Source: Rhodosorus marinus
Taxonomy: Eukaryota; Rhodophyta; Stylonematophyceae; Stylonematales; Stylonemataceae
Length of the DNA stretch: 64,000 nt
Direction: 5' to 3'
NCBI GenBank assembly: GCA_029953675.1
Contig: JAMWBK010000013.1
Coordinates: 248,001 to 312,000, forward strand
Position 1 is the first letter of the stretch; every line of letters starts with the position of its first letter. The notes under the pieces are model-generated. The model worked only from the letters and a program-made list of their open reading frames with translations. It had not been told where the DNA came from and made no database searches. The translations under genes were made by a program, and so were the position numbers. This document shows positions 32,742-44,578 of the stretch, in pieces.

Positions 32742-35676
32742 TCACACGATGAAGTGAACTTCCACGTCTGCTCGAATTCCTCTCGCCGCCAGAGCGAAAC
32801 TGCTTCCTGATCGCGCTATGATGACCGAAGTCGCCGCGAGGGCACCAACATCCACGGCTGTAGCGATCGCACACTCTTTGCTGGACGGAGTAGAACAGTC
32901 GGTGTATGTAGCCCCTACTAACGGATTTTCCAATCCCTGTCATAGAAAGAAGAAGAAACCAGCAGTTGTCAAACACGGAGAACTCAAAGAGCTCGGATAC
33001 GGCGAGGACTTACCGAAACGACCTTCTTGTCCCCAGTCACAATGAAAACCCGGGCTTGCGAGTTTCCCGTTTCTTCGCGGATCGCTTTCATTAATATTTG
33101 CAAGTCGTCTGAAGTTTGGGCTACGACCCCGATCATACCAACCGTTCCAAGATCACCGGCCCGAACCTGGACGTTCGCAGCCAACGGCACAGTGGTCATC
33201 TCTGCGCCGCATGAATAGACACCAATGTTAGCTTCCCGTAAGAAAAGAAGAAGGCAGGGTCATCCTTTAGCTCACCTGCAGGCCGAAACGAAAATCTCTT
33301 TGCCTTCACATATACGTTCAGGTTACTGTCAAGCTTTGCAAGCAATTTCTGGTCCTGCCCCGCAGTAGTGTCAACACCGCCGAAATTCCCGAAAGCGGGG
33401 TCCCATTCAGTGGCAGTTTCGAAATTTTCAAACGCAGTCCGCATCCTATTCATGGCGAAAAACGCAGGCAATAATATCAGCAAGAATTGAGAGAGAGAAC
33501 AAACAAAGAAAACAGTCAGCTAGCTCATCCTACTGTTTAGCAACTCCTGTAAACTTGTCGAACACATCTGTGAAAGCCACTGGGAAAGCCTCTTCATCCC
33601 AAACGACGAGAAGAGCCCTCTTATGCGCCTTCGCTAGCGCATTAGCTGAGAATCGAATCGCACGGAAAGAGCATTCTGTTATTTTCACCGTGAACTTGAT
33701 CGTTTGCACGCGCAAGGCCACCTCAACACACTTACCGTATATGACCGACACAATTCTCTGAAGGATGTCACCGGCACAGTCTATAACAATCATCTTTGCT
33801 GCCACAGTATCTGACACTCCAGTCGAACCAGACAATGCAAGAAAGTCGCCGAGGAGAAGGTCCTTGTCCTCGTATTCCAAGTCACCCAATAAATCCCATG
33901 GGATGCCATACTCATCATGAAGCCTGCGCCCAATGGCTAGGTCCTTAACCTCCAAAACTTGATCTTCATTAGAACGAGCCTTCAATGGATACAAACATGA
34001 ATTAGCTACGTGTGGGCAAAGTCATCATCTCGGAGGTGGTCTGGATCCAGGTCATACCTGTAAAGACTTTGGCACTCTTTCGGCTTTCAAAACAATCCTG
34101 CCCGGCCATGTGTTTGCAACAGTGTATCTGCTGCAGTCCGTTCCTACAGTCTTAGACCACAACTCCATCCTATCAAGTAGGAGGGAATTGACGTCGACCT
34201 CGACCTATTCAACAGAGAAAGACGGCGTGGACAATCTTAGGACCAGTCGCAAATACCGCGTACGAGTATCCTTGACGAAGGTTCATGTACCTGGGGAAAC
34301 TTGACTCCTTTTTGGCCTCTCGCTTCGTTTCCGTGAGGATAGTGCAGAACGAGATCGTAGTTGACCACTTGTCGTTTGATGCCCCGATTATCCAGTCGCT
34401 TGTACAGGTCCTCATCGTCCCAGCCGTATGTCTGTATGCGCTCATCATAACCTTGAGGTTTTCGTTTACCATAGATTCTCATTTCAGTTTTGAAAAATGA
34501 TCAAGTTTTTGGAGTCCCGTAGTTGCACTATCGTGCGTTCTCTTACCGAAAATTCCCCAAAAGTCCTCGCTTCTTATGTAGAGGACTCCATTCAGATGCA
34601 CTTCGTTCTCATTGCTAGCCTTGCTGTAATCTCCGGAGTAGAAGATCTTGTCCTGCTTCCGCAATGGGTGCTTTGATACGAAATTTGGTGAAAGTGCGTA
34701 GTCACAGTCCAGTTTGAGCAGTTTATCCCTATTGAGGAAATCCGACAGTTTCGGGTTAGTTGAGGATGGACTCTCACTTTCTATCTCTAGAGAGAAGGGC
34801 AGAGTCATCAAGGGACTGGGGTAGAGTAGCTTAAACGTACTTCGTGGCCATGCTCATTCCGACGTTAAACGCCCGGGTTAGAACCCAGTCATCCTCGTCT
34901 TCGACGCGAGCCAACACGAGACGCGGATCGCTGTATTTCCTCACCACTTGCTCCAGTGGAGGATCGGAATTCCAATCAACGATAATGACCTCGTCCACAT
35001 TTTCAGCCCCGAGCCAGTACTTTATAACCTCCTGGAGAGTCGAGTGCCTGTTCATGCACACGACCACTAAAGAAACCCCGGCTGTACCATGGCAGGGACG
35101 TTTTCCGAGCCAGAATTCAGAACAAAAAGTCGCACAAGGACTAGGAGTCTATGTAGATCTAGGAGCAGCTTACGTGCTGGTGGCGATACACCCTGGTGTC
35201 CAACCGTAACTGTTTTGCCCGTCTCTGAAATAACTCTGCCAGTTCCCAAAGAAAACGGATTTCTGAACGCATTGGATGTCAGACTAGAAAGTAGAGTGAA
35301 AAGTAACGGGAGCGTCAGAATGATAGAATCGATGTATTTGAGATGATATCGCAGGCTCGACCACCAAGAGTGGAAGTGTATGTAAAGTAGACACGTACGA
35401 AATTACAAGAAAACAGGCCAGCAAAATCGCGCCGAAAACGATCGCGGGTAAATGCTTCGATCGCGGAATGTTGAACGTCGGTTTCACAATTGGCGCTGAC
35501 GCGCGTGATATTGGAATCATCCCATCTGACAGAGTCGCTCCGTTTGTTTGCTGAGCGAGAGGACTTCCAAGACGCTGCGACGGACTCGATGTCCGACTTC
35601 CCGGATTGCTGAAAGCATAACCCTGAGAAGAAAATGAAGGAGGCTCGTTCAAACTCTGAGTAGGGGTCCAGACCAT
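32742..35676 (-). CDS. Fused GT2 / fucosyltransferase-like membrane protein
   Basis: Eleven exons join in phase to 680 aa: 35676-35399, 35283-35174, 35066-34841, 34728-34547, 34451-34291, 34204-34058, 33979-33736, 33675-33534, 33445-33276, 33201-33014, 32936-32742. A cytosolic Ser/Pro-rich tail and one membrane helix (residues about 76-93) make a Golgi type II anchor. A GT2-type domain follows: LVVCMNRHSTLQEVI, VDEVIIVDW, the metal-binding LKLDCDYAL (Asp212, Asp214) and GYDERIQTYGWDDEDLY (residues 266-282), the acceptor-site signature shared with GT7 C-terminal domains. The second half (residues about 369-680) has FRAIRFSANALAKAHKRAL, LLVVWDEE, VGMIGVVAQ, ARVFIVTGDKKVV and SGSSFALAARG, the sequence of elements seen in fucosyltransferase-like GT-B enzymes. 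That second assignment is inference. It lies in tandem with another two-domain transferase gene. Confidence 0.8.
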
Positions 35677-37283
35677 TCTTTCCTATCGACCGCCTCCTCC
35701 CCCTAAAACAAGACCAGCTCCCAACCCCCCACTTCACTCAACCAGCACCCAAACCTCAGCTCCCATTCAACAGACAAACCAAGCAAAACAATCAAACCAA
35801 GCCCACACGTCCCCCTCCTCCTCCGTCCACCGATCCGCCACTCGAGCAAAACAAACCTCCCAAACCCAAGCAAGCTTTCAGACCTTAAAAATCGACGATC
35901 CAAGTCCGGAAACCAAACTACACGTATCCGCTATAATATAAAATACAATCCTAAAACATTTTCATCTGCCTTTCTTCTCTCTAAAAACTACTCAATACCC
36001 CCCACCCCACCCCCACACCCCTTCCTCCTTCCCTCCTTCCCAACCCCAACTCAACCCTCACCTCCCTCCTCCCCCCAAACCCAAAACCCTCCCCACATCC
36101 CAAACTAAAACGAAAAAAAAGAGAAAAAAGCCCACTTTGTCCAAACAACTGACACAATTTACACAACTCATATCAATCATAAAGAAAAACACAACAAATT
36201 ACCCCATCGGAGCTCCCTGGCTGCTGTTACCAATGGACACAAAAAAAATTCGAAAAATTTGCCTGGCCCCATCCCCCCCCTTTCCCCCTCTCGACCCTTC
36301 GCGAGACATTGGGAACATGTGGCCAAAACGGATAATCCGTTCAAGAAAAAAAAATCAAATTTTGATACACATCGAAATAGAGGGAAAAAAAAATACCTAA
36401 AACTCGCGTCTTGAGTTATTCACGAGGGGGTAAGAACTAAAAATTGTGTGCTGAAGTGTCTAAACTTCTCATATAAGAATAAATTTAATGGCATTTTCAT
36501 CTAGACATGAAACTAGAATGTGAGAAGGCGATAGGGGTGGATTGTGCTTCGCGGAAAATGGGACGCGTGTTGATGATTGATTGGATTGGTTTCTTAATAT
36601 AGGGTGGTTTTGTAAATAAATAGGACCTGCGCCTTATTTAGTGTAAAATTTCTGGTCATATTGATCTAAATTAAACTTGTATTGTCTTTGATTTAGAAGT
36701 TCCCCAATTTTTAAATCATATCCATGGGTCACCGTTCGGGATCCCAGCTGGTGTGGGTTGGGAAGATCGCAAACTGTCTCTCACATCACAGAGCTTGGAG
36801 AGCTTGGAGGAGGTACTTTGGAGTGGAGGGCTTCTTGAAATCCAAGCATTCAGCTTAATGGCCTCGGATTACTAGTATACAAAACCTCCTGGCCTTCGAA
36901 CCTGTTTTCCGACTTCCTCTTCCCATCCTGAAATCAGCGAGGATCGCTCGTTTTACTTGGTAGCACATTAGAGCTTCTGGTTCTCTGCTTATCAGAGGTA
37001 GTCTTTTTATTACGATCCATATCAAAGTCATCTGTACAAAACTTTTGTCCCTCCATACTCTGAACCTGGAGCACTCAGGCTCACGACGACAGGGATTTTC
37101 TGTGTATAGCCTACTCTCCTCTCAACCTCTCCTAGTATGGCCTCGACTCCAGTTCCAGCACGGGCGCAGCTGTCCATAGGGATGTAATCTTTTCGAGCAA
37201 GAGCTGCTCATTCACATTTGTGCATATCTACAAAACACATTGTAATATCATCCTCGATGTCATATCGACCGGAGGGTCAACCA
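35677..37283. other. Spacer; C/T-rich leader then AT-rich
   Basis: Plus-strand bases 35690-35860 and 35995-36085 are C-rich and poor in G, forming a G/A-rich leader for the minus-strand gene that starts at 35676. No gene is seen in 36100-37283. Confidence 0.5.
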
Positions 37284-39603
37284 TCAGCTGGTTGCTTCGA
37301 GGCATTTTCCTGATCCTTGGTCCCAGCGAAGCAACGACTTGGGCAATGGAACGTCTCCATCAAAGCTTGGGACCTCGTCAATAACGCTCAGAGCTCGCCA
37401 GGTGGAGTCTGCTGTGCCAGGATCGTTCAAGAACGACGACACGCTTCTCACCTCAGATATTAAGTTTTGCACGGTGAGCCTGTTCCTAAGGTCGAGCACA
37501 ATTAAAGCAGTCTGGTTAGAGTCTTACTCAAAGCTCCCCTATACTCTTCACGATCCCAGAGGAACGTACTCCCTTAGCACATCCTCAGTTAACAACGTTG
37601 TCAAGGTATCCTGGAATCGATGTGAGTTTTCCTGCGCATGCACTGTACACGCATTGTTCATGAACAGACGCGTGCGAAGAGTCGGCATGAACATTGCGAA
37701 GGTTCCTTTCGCCTGACCAGACGGTTCAACGGCCACCGCAACGTCGTACGCTTTCTGATCATCAACATCTGCCATGTGTGGTAGTCGATTCCAAACCTGG
37801 AGAAGATGTCAGCTAATTCTTGAGTAAAATTTCTTCCACGGAGTCCGACCACTCGAGTCGGAGCTGAAACTTTCGCAGAAAGGCGAACAGTACAACGTAC
37901 TTGGTGCACGTCGCCAAAGATCACAGGGGTCCCAAGTCGCAGAAGCGTAGTAGCAGTTGCGCACATTTCTCGCTCCTGTGATTGTAGCTTCTTTCTCTTG
38001 AAGACGTAGAGGGATGAGAATCCGGCCTCCACAGATGAGGCTGAAGGACTTGCTGAAACAGAGGTGATCATGAATATCGGCAAATTCGGTTCATTCATTG
38101 CTGACATGCTGCATATCCAGTTTCCAGTCATGCTGCTTTCCTCTTCACTCCCAACGCTCACGAGTACAGCTTTGGAAGATGTAGATGCTTTTCTTATCGC
38201 TTCAAGCTCCACATGCGGTCTTTCCATAAGCTTGGACTGTCCTCGCACTGAGAAATACTTGAGCTATGGGCAGGCAAAAGTAGGTTATGGTCAGTCACCG
38301 ATCTTGGGATTTCTGAACCCAAACTATAAACAGGCCGTTCGTATCTTACTGGCGAGAAGTTGAACACAGCTCTTCTGTCGACGAGCTTTACAAAGCCGAG
38401 CTCACTACTCAAGATATCCTTCCTTCTCCTGAGGGTAGGGTTTCCAACCAGTGATATCGCCTGCATGTCCTCCAAGTTCGGGTACACAACAAAATAGTTG
38501 TTTTCCTGCAAGAATTCACTGAACCAACGTGTCCAGTGGTTCTTATTGGAGCCCATTAACCCCCTGCACGCGCAGAAACAAGGCGGCCGGCCGAAGCGAA
38601 ACTTGTGAGAAGAAAAGAACACACCGGAAAGCAGGCTGACCCTGTCCAAAACGTGACGAAAAGCTATGCCAACCTTTGCGACTCAAAAGACTTCGGCACA
38701 ACAGGGCGACTCATCCATATGCTTTGATGCTGGTCCAACCACAAGCCGAACTCGCGCCACACGTGAGGGTCGGGCAAAAAGCAGGAAACCTCGGGAAGGA
38801 AATCGAAAGCAAACGCATTGGACAACGTTCCCTTCCCAGTACGCAGAGTACCAGTATCGATTTCCGTGGGGATAAGAATACTTTCAATAGTCACACCAGC
38901 TATTTGGGATTCCGCGGCAACCTTTGCGTATGTGTGTTGCTGCTCGCGGATCCATCTGAAGGAAGGAAAAGAGAGAAGAGGTAAGACTGCTGCCGAGGCG
39001 CTTGTGCTCTTCGCATGAAGATGCTCACTTGTAGTATCGAGGAGAGACGACCGTGTCTTCAGAAAGGTAAAGCGTCTCTCCTAGTGTATGGTTCTGATGG
39101 AACGCATTGGGCAACAGGCCCAGCGAATTAACACGTGACTGGTGAATCTGAAGAATGCGCTTGTCTCCATGGGTCCATAGGGAATCTCGGACAACTTTGA
39201 GAGTTTCTTCATCAAAATATGAGAATATTCCACCCGATGACAATACAACTATCGACAGGCGCACACGGTCAATGCCATAATCGGCTTCCTCCAGAGATTT
39301 GAGGCAAGCTTCCAGCAGCCGCGGCTGATTTCTCGCGACCACTTCCACTGTCATACCATCACTAAACGGCAGGAAGGTATCTTCCGTTCCTACAGATACG
39401 AAGTAGTTGAAGAAGAGGTGCACAGACATCGCTGTCCAAAACACGGCCTTGAAGATGAAGGAGTACTTGATCGAGTTCACAATCAGCTTCTTCTGCCATG
39501 ATGGCTTATCTTCATCTTTCCAAAACTTCTTCAACCTCGTGCTCACGTACGTAGGCAGAGGGAGCTTGTTCAGCAACCAGTCCACATCGTTCGGCCCGAA
39601 CAT
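37284..39603 (-). CDS. Two-domain glycosyltransferase: GT-A type plus GT77-like
   Basis: Six exons (39603-39029, 38955-38674, 38563-38350, 38236-37901, 37796-37570, 37485-37284) join in phase to 611 aa. A single membrane helix at residues about 47-69 gives a type II topology. The first domain has TVEVVARNQPRLLEACLKSL, RVRLSIVVLSSGG, ETLYLSEDTVVSPRYYKWI and MGSNKNHWTRWFSEF...YFVVYPNL. This is a nucleotide-sugar transferase pattern near MGAT1/GT2, with SED in the place of the metal-binding acidic pair. The second domain has AVLVSVG, then LLRLGTPVIFGDVHQVW (residues 453-471), AYDVAVAVEPSGQAKG and FMPTLRTRLFMNN, as in GT77 nucleotide-diphospho-sugar transferases. The usual DVD metal site reads DVH. 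Lying beside another fused transferase, it probably acts in the same glycan pathway. Confidence 0.75.
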
Positions 39604-40287
39604 AATACCCCCGAAATCAGACCAAATACCTCAGAAACTTGATCAAATATAACCATTTCACGTCGCAAGAACCTCAGCTTTCATTTCTGGGATGTAAAGT
39701 ATGCTTCGTCACGACTTCTTTAAACCGTAAAAGATAGATAAATCGCAATCATCTAGCCCCTCTCGCTCCGTTCCCGCCTCGTCTTGCTCTTCCAGCTCGT
39801 CTTTTACAGCACTACAGTCAAACTGCGTTTCTTGTCCGTGCTGACAGCGGACAACATTGAAAAGAAATAATATTCCACGTCTATCGGTTTAAACTATCCA
39901 CTATATATATATACGTTATAAGGTTGCTTGTTTGACATGTGGGCAATCGGGAGCACGAGGAAGGTACAAAGCCTTCAGGACGAGTAGAATACTTTGCTTG
40001 ATCATATCATATTTTTTTTCAGAGCGTTGTACCCTGAGGAAATACAAAGGGATTAACCGAAGATACACCGCCGGGCTTGCGGGAGCTGTTCAGCCCCGCG
40101 ACGAGTACATCGCGGCGCGGAATTCCTGGAATCACGGCTGACGGAGAGGAACCCCACTAGTATACACCTCAGTTGCCTCATCAAAAATGACGCTCTCCAT
40201 TTACTTGCGTAGTAGTGCCTTCTCAGCATCCGCGAGCCCCTGGCTTCCGAGTTTTGCAGCATCTGCGCGGTAAGTTGTGCTGGAACT
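39604..40287. other. Spacer upstream of the GT77-like gene
   Basis: Bases 39755-39815 are C/T-rich on the plus strand, the leader of the minus-strand gene. An alternating TA stretch at 39900-39914 could serve as its TATA region. No gene is supported. Confidence 0.4.
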
Positions 40288-40770
40288 CCTTGATGTTTAC
40301 TCGGCGGTGAGGCCCCCTATGTCAGTTGAACCAGCACCAGGCACCATTGCAGCAACGACCGTTTTCTCGCGGTGGCATCTTGACTTCATCGGAAGAACTC
40401 CTTGCGGACAGATGTTTACTCGGCGGTGAAATATTGCCCCCAATTTCAGTTGAACCAGCACCAAGCACTACTACGGCGACGACCGTTTTCTCGCGGTGGC
40501 ATCTTGACTTCATCGGAAGAACTCCTTGCGGACAGACGTTTACTCGGCGGCGAAGTTTTGCCCCCATTTCAGTTGAAGCAGAGCCAGGATCCACTGGTTT
40601 CTGCTGCCGTGTGCCCTCGGTAACCTTCCGATGAAGTCAAGATGCCACCGCCGTAAAACGCCATCAGTTGGAAGGGGATGCAGGGGGGCTCGCCGCTGCG
40701 ATGGTGCCTGGTTCTGGTTCAACTGACATAGGGGATAATAGTTCCCCGCCGAGTAAAACATCTGTCCGCT
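40288..40770. repeat. 123-bp direct repeats with an inverted copy
   Basis: Two full units (40325-40447 and 40448-40570) start AGTTGAACCAGCACCA and contain TTTTCTCGCGGTGGCATCTTG and TTTACTCGGCGG. Partial units flank them (40288-40324, and from 40571). A rearranged copy on the opposite strand follows at about 40627-40770, with GAAGTCAAGATGCCACCG, GGTTCAACTGACATAGGGG and CCCCGCCGAGTAAA. The layout resembles a foldback element or a hairpin-forming array. Confidence 0.85.
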
Positions 40771-41290
40771 AACTCGTTGCGGCCTTCTGGGGCGACCCAA
40801 ACTTTTTCCAGTAAGTCGGTCGATTTCCTATCGCTTATCGTATTAATAATACGACACAAATCCTTGTTCCAATTTTCATAAAGCAGAAAACAACCATAAG
40901 GGGGGGTAATTTTTGATCTGCCCAAACTACCCATAATATTCACAAAAATTACTTTCGTATAAGAAACAAATATATACAGGAGGGGTAAAAAAGCATGGCT
41001 ATGGATCAGGTATTTTTAAGACTTTTGATAACTGAAATTGACTACGTCCAGAAGGTTGCGTGAGAAGGCTACTGATTGAAGAAACCCATATGTACGATAC
41101 CTCCTGGACCCGAGAGGCTTTTGGGGATGCCAGGAGCATTGAGGAGAAGCATACCACGATCAAAACTTTCGCGAGCACGAATTTCATCTAGAAGAAACTC
41201 CCTTCCGAGCTCGCACTCGATATCACCATCGAAACAACTCGCAAATGCGACTTGTTTTATTGAGGAGCCATCATCGCTTCCTCCCGGTTA
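40771..41290. other. Spacer between two repeat clusters
   Basis: No gene is supported; open frames are short and lack motifs. Confidence 0.4.
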
Positions 41291-41860
41291 CCGAAATGAT
41301 TGATCCTATGGCCTCGGACAGGGTGAGATGACGTACGTCACTTCGTGATGTGAAACCCAATCGCAGATTTTGTAGCCTCAGATGAGGAGCAAGTGTCATT
41401 GCCTCGTGAACGAAATGATGGATTTCGTGACCTCAGACGGGAGCAAATGTTGTACGTCAATTCGTGATGTGAGACTCTGTCCTCCTGGTGAACGAAATGA
41501 TGGATCTTGTGGTCCCAGACAGGTGGTAGCTGTCTAACGTCAATTGTCCCTCAACCGAAAAATGATGTATTTTGTGGCCTTAGCGAGGTGGGCGTTTTTA
41601 CGTCAATTCTGGATGTGAGACTCTTAGAATGAAATGATGGATTTTGTCGCCTCGGAGAGGGGGGTGTTGTGCGTCAATTCTTGATGTGGGACTCTTTTAG
41701 AATGAAATGATGCTATTGACTTTGTGTTGCCTCAGAGGAGCCGTTGTACGTCAATTCGTGCCGGGGGGACTCTTAGAATGAAATGATTGATTTCGTGGCC
41801 ATAGAGAGGGGCAGGTGTTATAAATCAATTCATGATGTGGGACTCTTAGAATGAAATGAT
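41291..41860. repeat. Degenerate tandem repeat, unit about 72 bp
   Basis: About eight units each contain GAAATGATGGATTTCGTGGC, a purine-rich middle, and ACGTCAATTCGTGATGTGAGACTC. The GAAATGAT landmark recurs near 41295, 41402, 41486, 41564, 41631, 41705, 41780 and 41851. Divergence is by point changes and small insertions. It ends within 350 bp of the splicing-factor start codon. Confidence 0.85.
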
Positions 41861-42198
41861 GTGGGACTTTTTTTCGGTGGAGCATATAATTAAACGTGCG
41901 ATGGAACTCTTTTTGGTTTGGGGTAGGGTCGGGGAAGGGGAGGGAGGATGGGGTGTATATGGGAGCGCGCCCGTATGGTGTGTGTATTTGTGTGGAGATC
42001 AGGATAGGCAGGTTGTTGTTTTTAATTTTTTTTTTGTGCGAAGAAGAGGGAAGTGAAGGGTTCGACGAGAAGCGGTTTTGGATGCTTTTGAGTTTAGTTG
42101 TGCGTTGGATTTTTGTTTAGTTTTTTTTTTTTGCTTTGTTGTGTTTCTGTTCTTATCTGAGGGCTTTCGTTTTTTGATGATGCGAATTTAGAGAAAGG
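41861..42198 (+). promoter_or_regulatory. Promoter and G-rich leader of the SRRM1-like gene
   Basis: A G-rich stretch on the coding strand (41920-41970) is followed by T-rich runs up to the start codon at 42199. A CATATAATTAAA element near 41883 may act as a TATA region. Confidence 0.4.
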
Positions 42199-44390
42199 AT
42201 GGTGAAGAGGGTAGATGTTTCCAAGGTGCAGTTGGACGTGTTCCGACCTTGGGTTCAAGAGAGGATTGAGAAGATCCTCGGTTTCGAGGATGAGGTAGTG
42301 AATAACTTTGTCATGTCCCTGTTGGAACAGAATGAGGAGACAGAGAAGAAAGAATTGAATTCGAATCTGAAGGGGTTCCTGGAGGCAGGAACCGCAGATT
42401 TTGTAGATGAGTTATGGGAATTGCTCAGCGAGGCAGAGGACAATGCTCGGGAGCTAGTGAACGATGAAGGTAGGAAGCTCCGTTCAAGTGTATGATGATT
42501 TTGGATTGTCCAAAGCGTGGAGCTTAAATTTTTGTGCGTCTTGCCTTTTATAGGTAAGAAAAGCATCGTTCCAGGTGTCCCAAGGGCAATCCTTGAGGCC
42601 AAAAAAGCTGAGCTTATGAGACAACACCAGGTTAACCATGAGTCTGACCCAACACCAAAAGAAAACGGAGCCAGACATGTACATTCTACAACAACCAACA
42701 AGCCTGGAAAAGCTGATAAACCGGAAGCAGAAAAAGGTATGTTGAAAGTGGAAACACTTGCCATGAACGCCTCTGCGCCTCTGGCGCGCTTTACCCTAAT
42801 AGAGCAAGCGACTTGTTCTAACCAAATCCTCTCTAGCGTACTTAGAAATTCGATCGAATGGCGAACCTGACAACGGCAGCGCCCATCGCTCGGGATCAGC
42901 TGTACATAGCTCTGCTGAAAGTCGCGATGGCCGTAAGAAATCCCCGAGAAGCTCTCGAAGCCGCTCTCGAAGCCGCTCTCGAAGCCATCCCCGAAGCCGC
43001 TCTCGAAGCCCTTCCCGTAGCCGCTCTCGAAGCCCTTCCCGTAGCCGACCTGGAAGCAACGCCCGGAACAGATCGAGCAAATCGCCTGGAGGTTCCCGAA
43101 GGCGGAGTCTGAGCAGCAGCAGAAGCTCCTCGTATTCTCGTCGTGTCAGTAGAGGTCGTGAATATCGTGGTCGCTATAGAGGACAAAGCTATCGAGGCGG
43201 TAGACGACGGAGCTTGAGCAGAGACAGAAGATCACCATATCGAACGCGAGATAGAAATCTGGGCTTTCGCAGGCGGGATAGTTGGAGCAGAAGCCCCTCA
43301 TACTCTCGCCGCGGGAGAAGAAATTCTTACAGAAGCCCCATACACTCTCGATTCAGGAGAAGGGATTCTGGCTACGGCAGACGGGATAGCAGGAGCAGGA
43401 GCTCCTCCTATTCCCGCCCACGTGGAAGTGACGTCGGCAATCGTCGGCAGGATGTTAGAGGACGAAAGCGGTACAGGAGCGCAAGCACTAGCCCCTATCG
43501 AAAAAGCGCCCAGTCTCCCAACCAACGTCGTCGAAGCTCAAGAAGGGAAGCACGTGGCCACGTCGCTCACACGCGATCGCAGCGGAGTCGCTCCCCAGTG
43601 GTCAAGGCGCGTAATGATCGTACACAATCACCCTTGCGCGGGAGACCCGAGCAGTGAGTCGCCCAGGTCAACATGAATAGTCCGATCTTTTCTTGTGTTC
43701 TTGTGTATACAAATAGGGGTTCTAAGTGACGCAGATGGAAATTGGTCTAACAAAGTGTTTTCCTTTCCATCTGCAGGAAGCCAGGAACTGAATTGGAATC
43801 CTCAAGAGGGCCTTCGGACAAGGCTGAAAACGGAGATGCATCTGCGGAACGTACAAGCCATCGAAAAGGAGGTGTTGGTGACACTCAAGCCGCTGAAACA
43901 CCTCAACAGGTGAGCTAGCTTTGACTGTAAATTTCGAGGTATTTGCTTTTTTGGGGGACTGTGGGAACGTAGAAGCTGGTGATGGCTGAATTGTTTCCTG
44001 TTTGCGCTGGCCTATTCACGAATATAGAGTGGAAGAAGAGATGTGGGCGATCTTAGAGAGGTAATCCAAAACAAGCGCAGGCGAAGCGATAGGAGTGAGA
44101 CGACCCGCAAACCGGCGGCAGAGGGGCGTGACTACAATGGGAATGGTAGGCAGCGTGTCGACAACGCGAGTAGGCCTTCCCCAAGGACGGGACAGATAGG
44201 GAACTTGGACGACCCATCGCTCCACAGCGGTTTGCTCGGAAAGAGGGCTCAAGTCGCGAACACGAGGGAGCAGCTCTTGGACCAGCTTGAAAAAGTCCAG
44301 AAGGCGAAGGAATTGCGATCAAAGGCTTTGGGAACGATGGGGACGAAGAGCTCGACGGAGGATGATATTGCAGGCAAAAGCCCTGCCTAG
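42199..44390 (+). CDS. SRRM1/SRm160-like splicing factor (PWI + RS domain)
   Basis: Exons 42199-42469, 42554-42736, 42837-43653, 43777-43909 and 44028-44390 give 588 aa. The N-terminal about 90 aa form a PWI domain, a nucleic-acid-binding helix bundle: VQLDVFRPWVQERIEKILGFEDEVV, LNSNLKGFLEAGTADFVDELW. After a Lys-rich linker come about 270 residues of RS/SR repeats (RSRSRSRSHPRSRSRSPSRS and many more, at 42930-43650), then a charged tail with a predicted coiled segment (REQLLDQLEKVQKAKELR). The architecture is that of SRRM1 (SRm160), a coactivator that links exonic enhancers to the spliceosome in the nucleus. The RS region is built from a 12-18 bp DNA unit that is itself repetitive near 42955-43040. 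All exon junctions keep phase. Confidence 0.85.
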
Positions 44391-44471
44391 AGAGCTAGAA
44401 CTGGGAGCCCCTTTGATTTTGAGACTACGCACAAGAGCAACTGGGCACAGCCTTCGTGCTCTTCAAGGAAG

Positions 44472-44501
44472 TGGACATGTGTGTTTTCACGCACATGTCC
44501 A
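44472..44501. terminator. Hairpin between convergent genes
   Basis: A 10-bp stem (TGGACATGTG / CACATGTCCA) with a 10-base loop lies 82 bp after the stop of the SRRM1-like gene and 78 bp from the stop of the convergent deaminase gene. It may be a 3'-end structure; this is position-based inference. Confidence 0.35.
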
Positions 44502-44578
44502 AAAACTAGAGTAAAAAAAGGAACAGCCTATCCGTTTACAAATTTGACAGTTTTACACCGTGTTGAGCTCCCAGAAAG

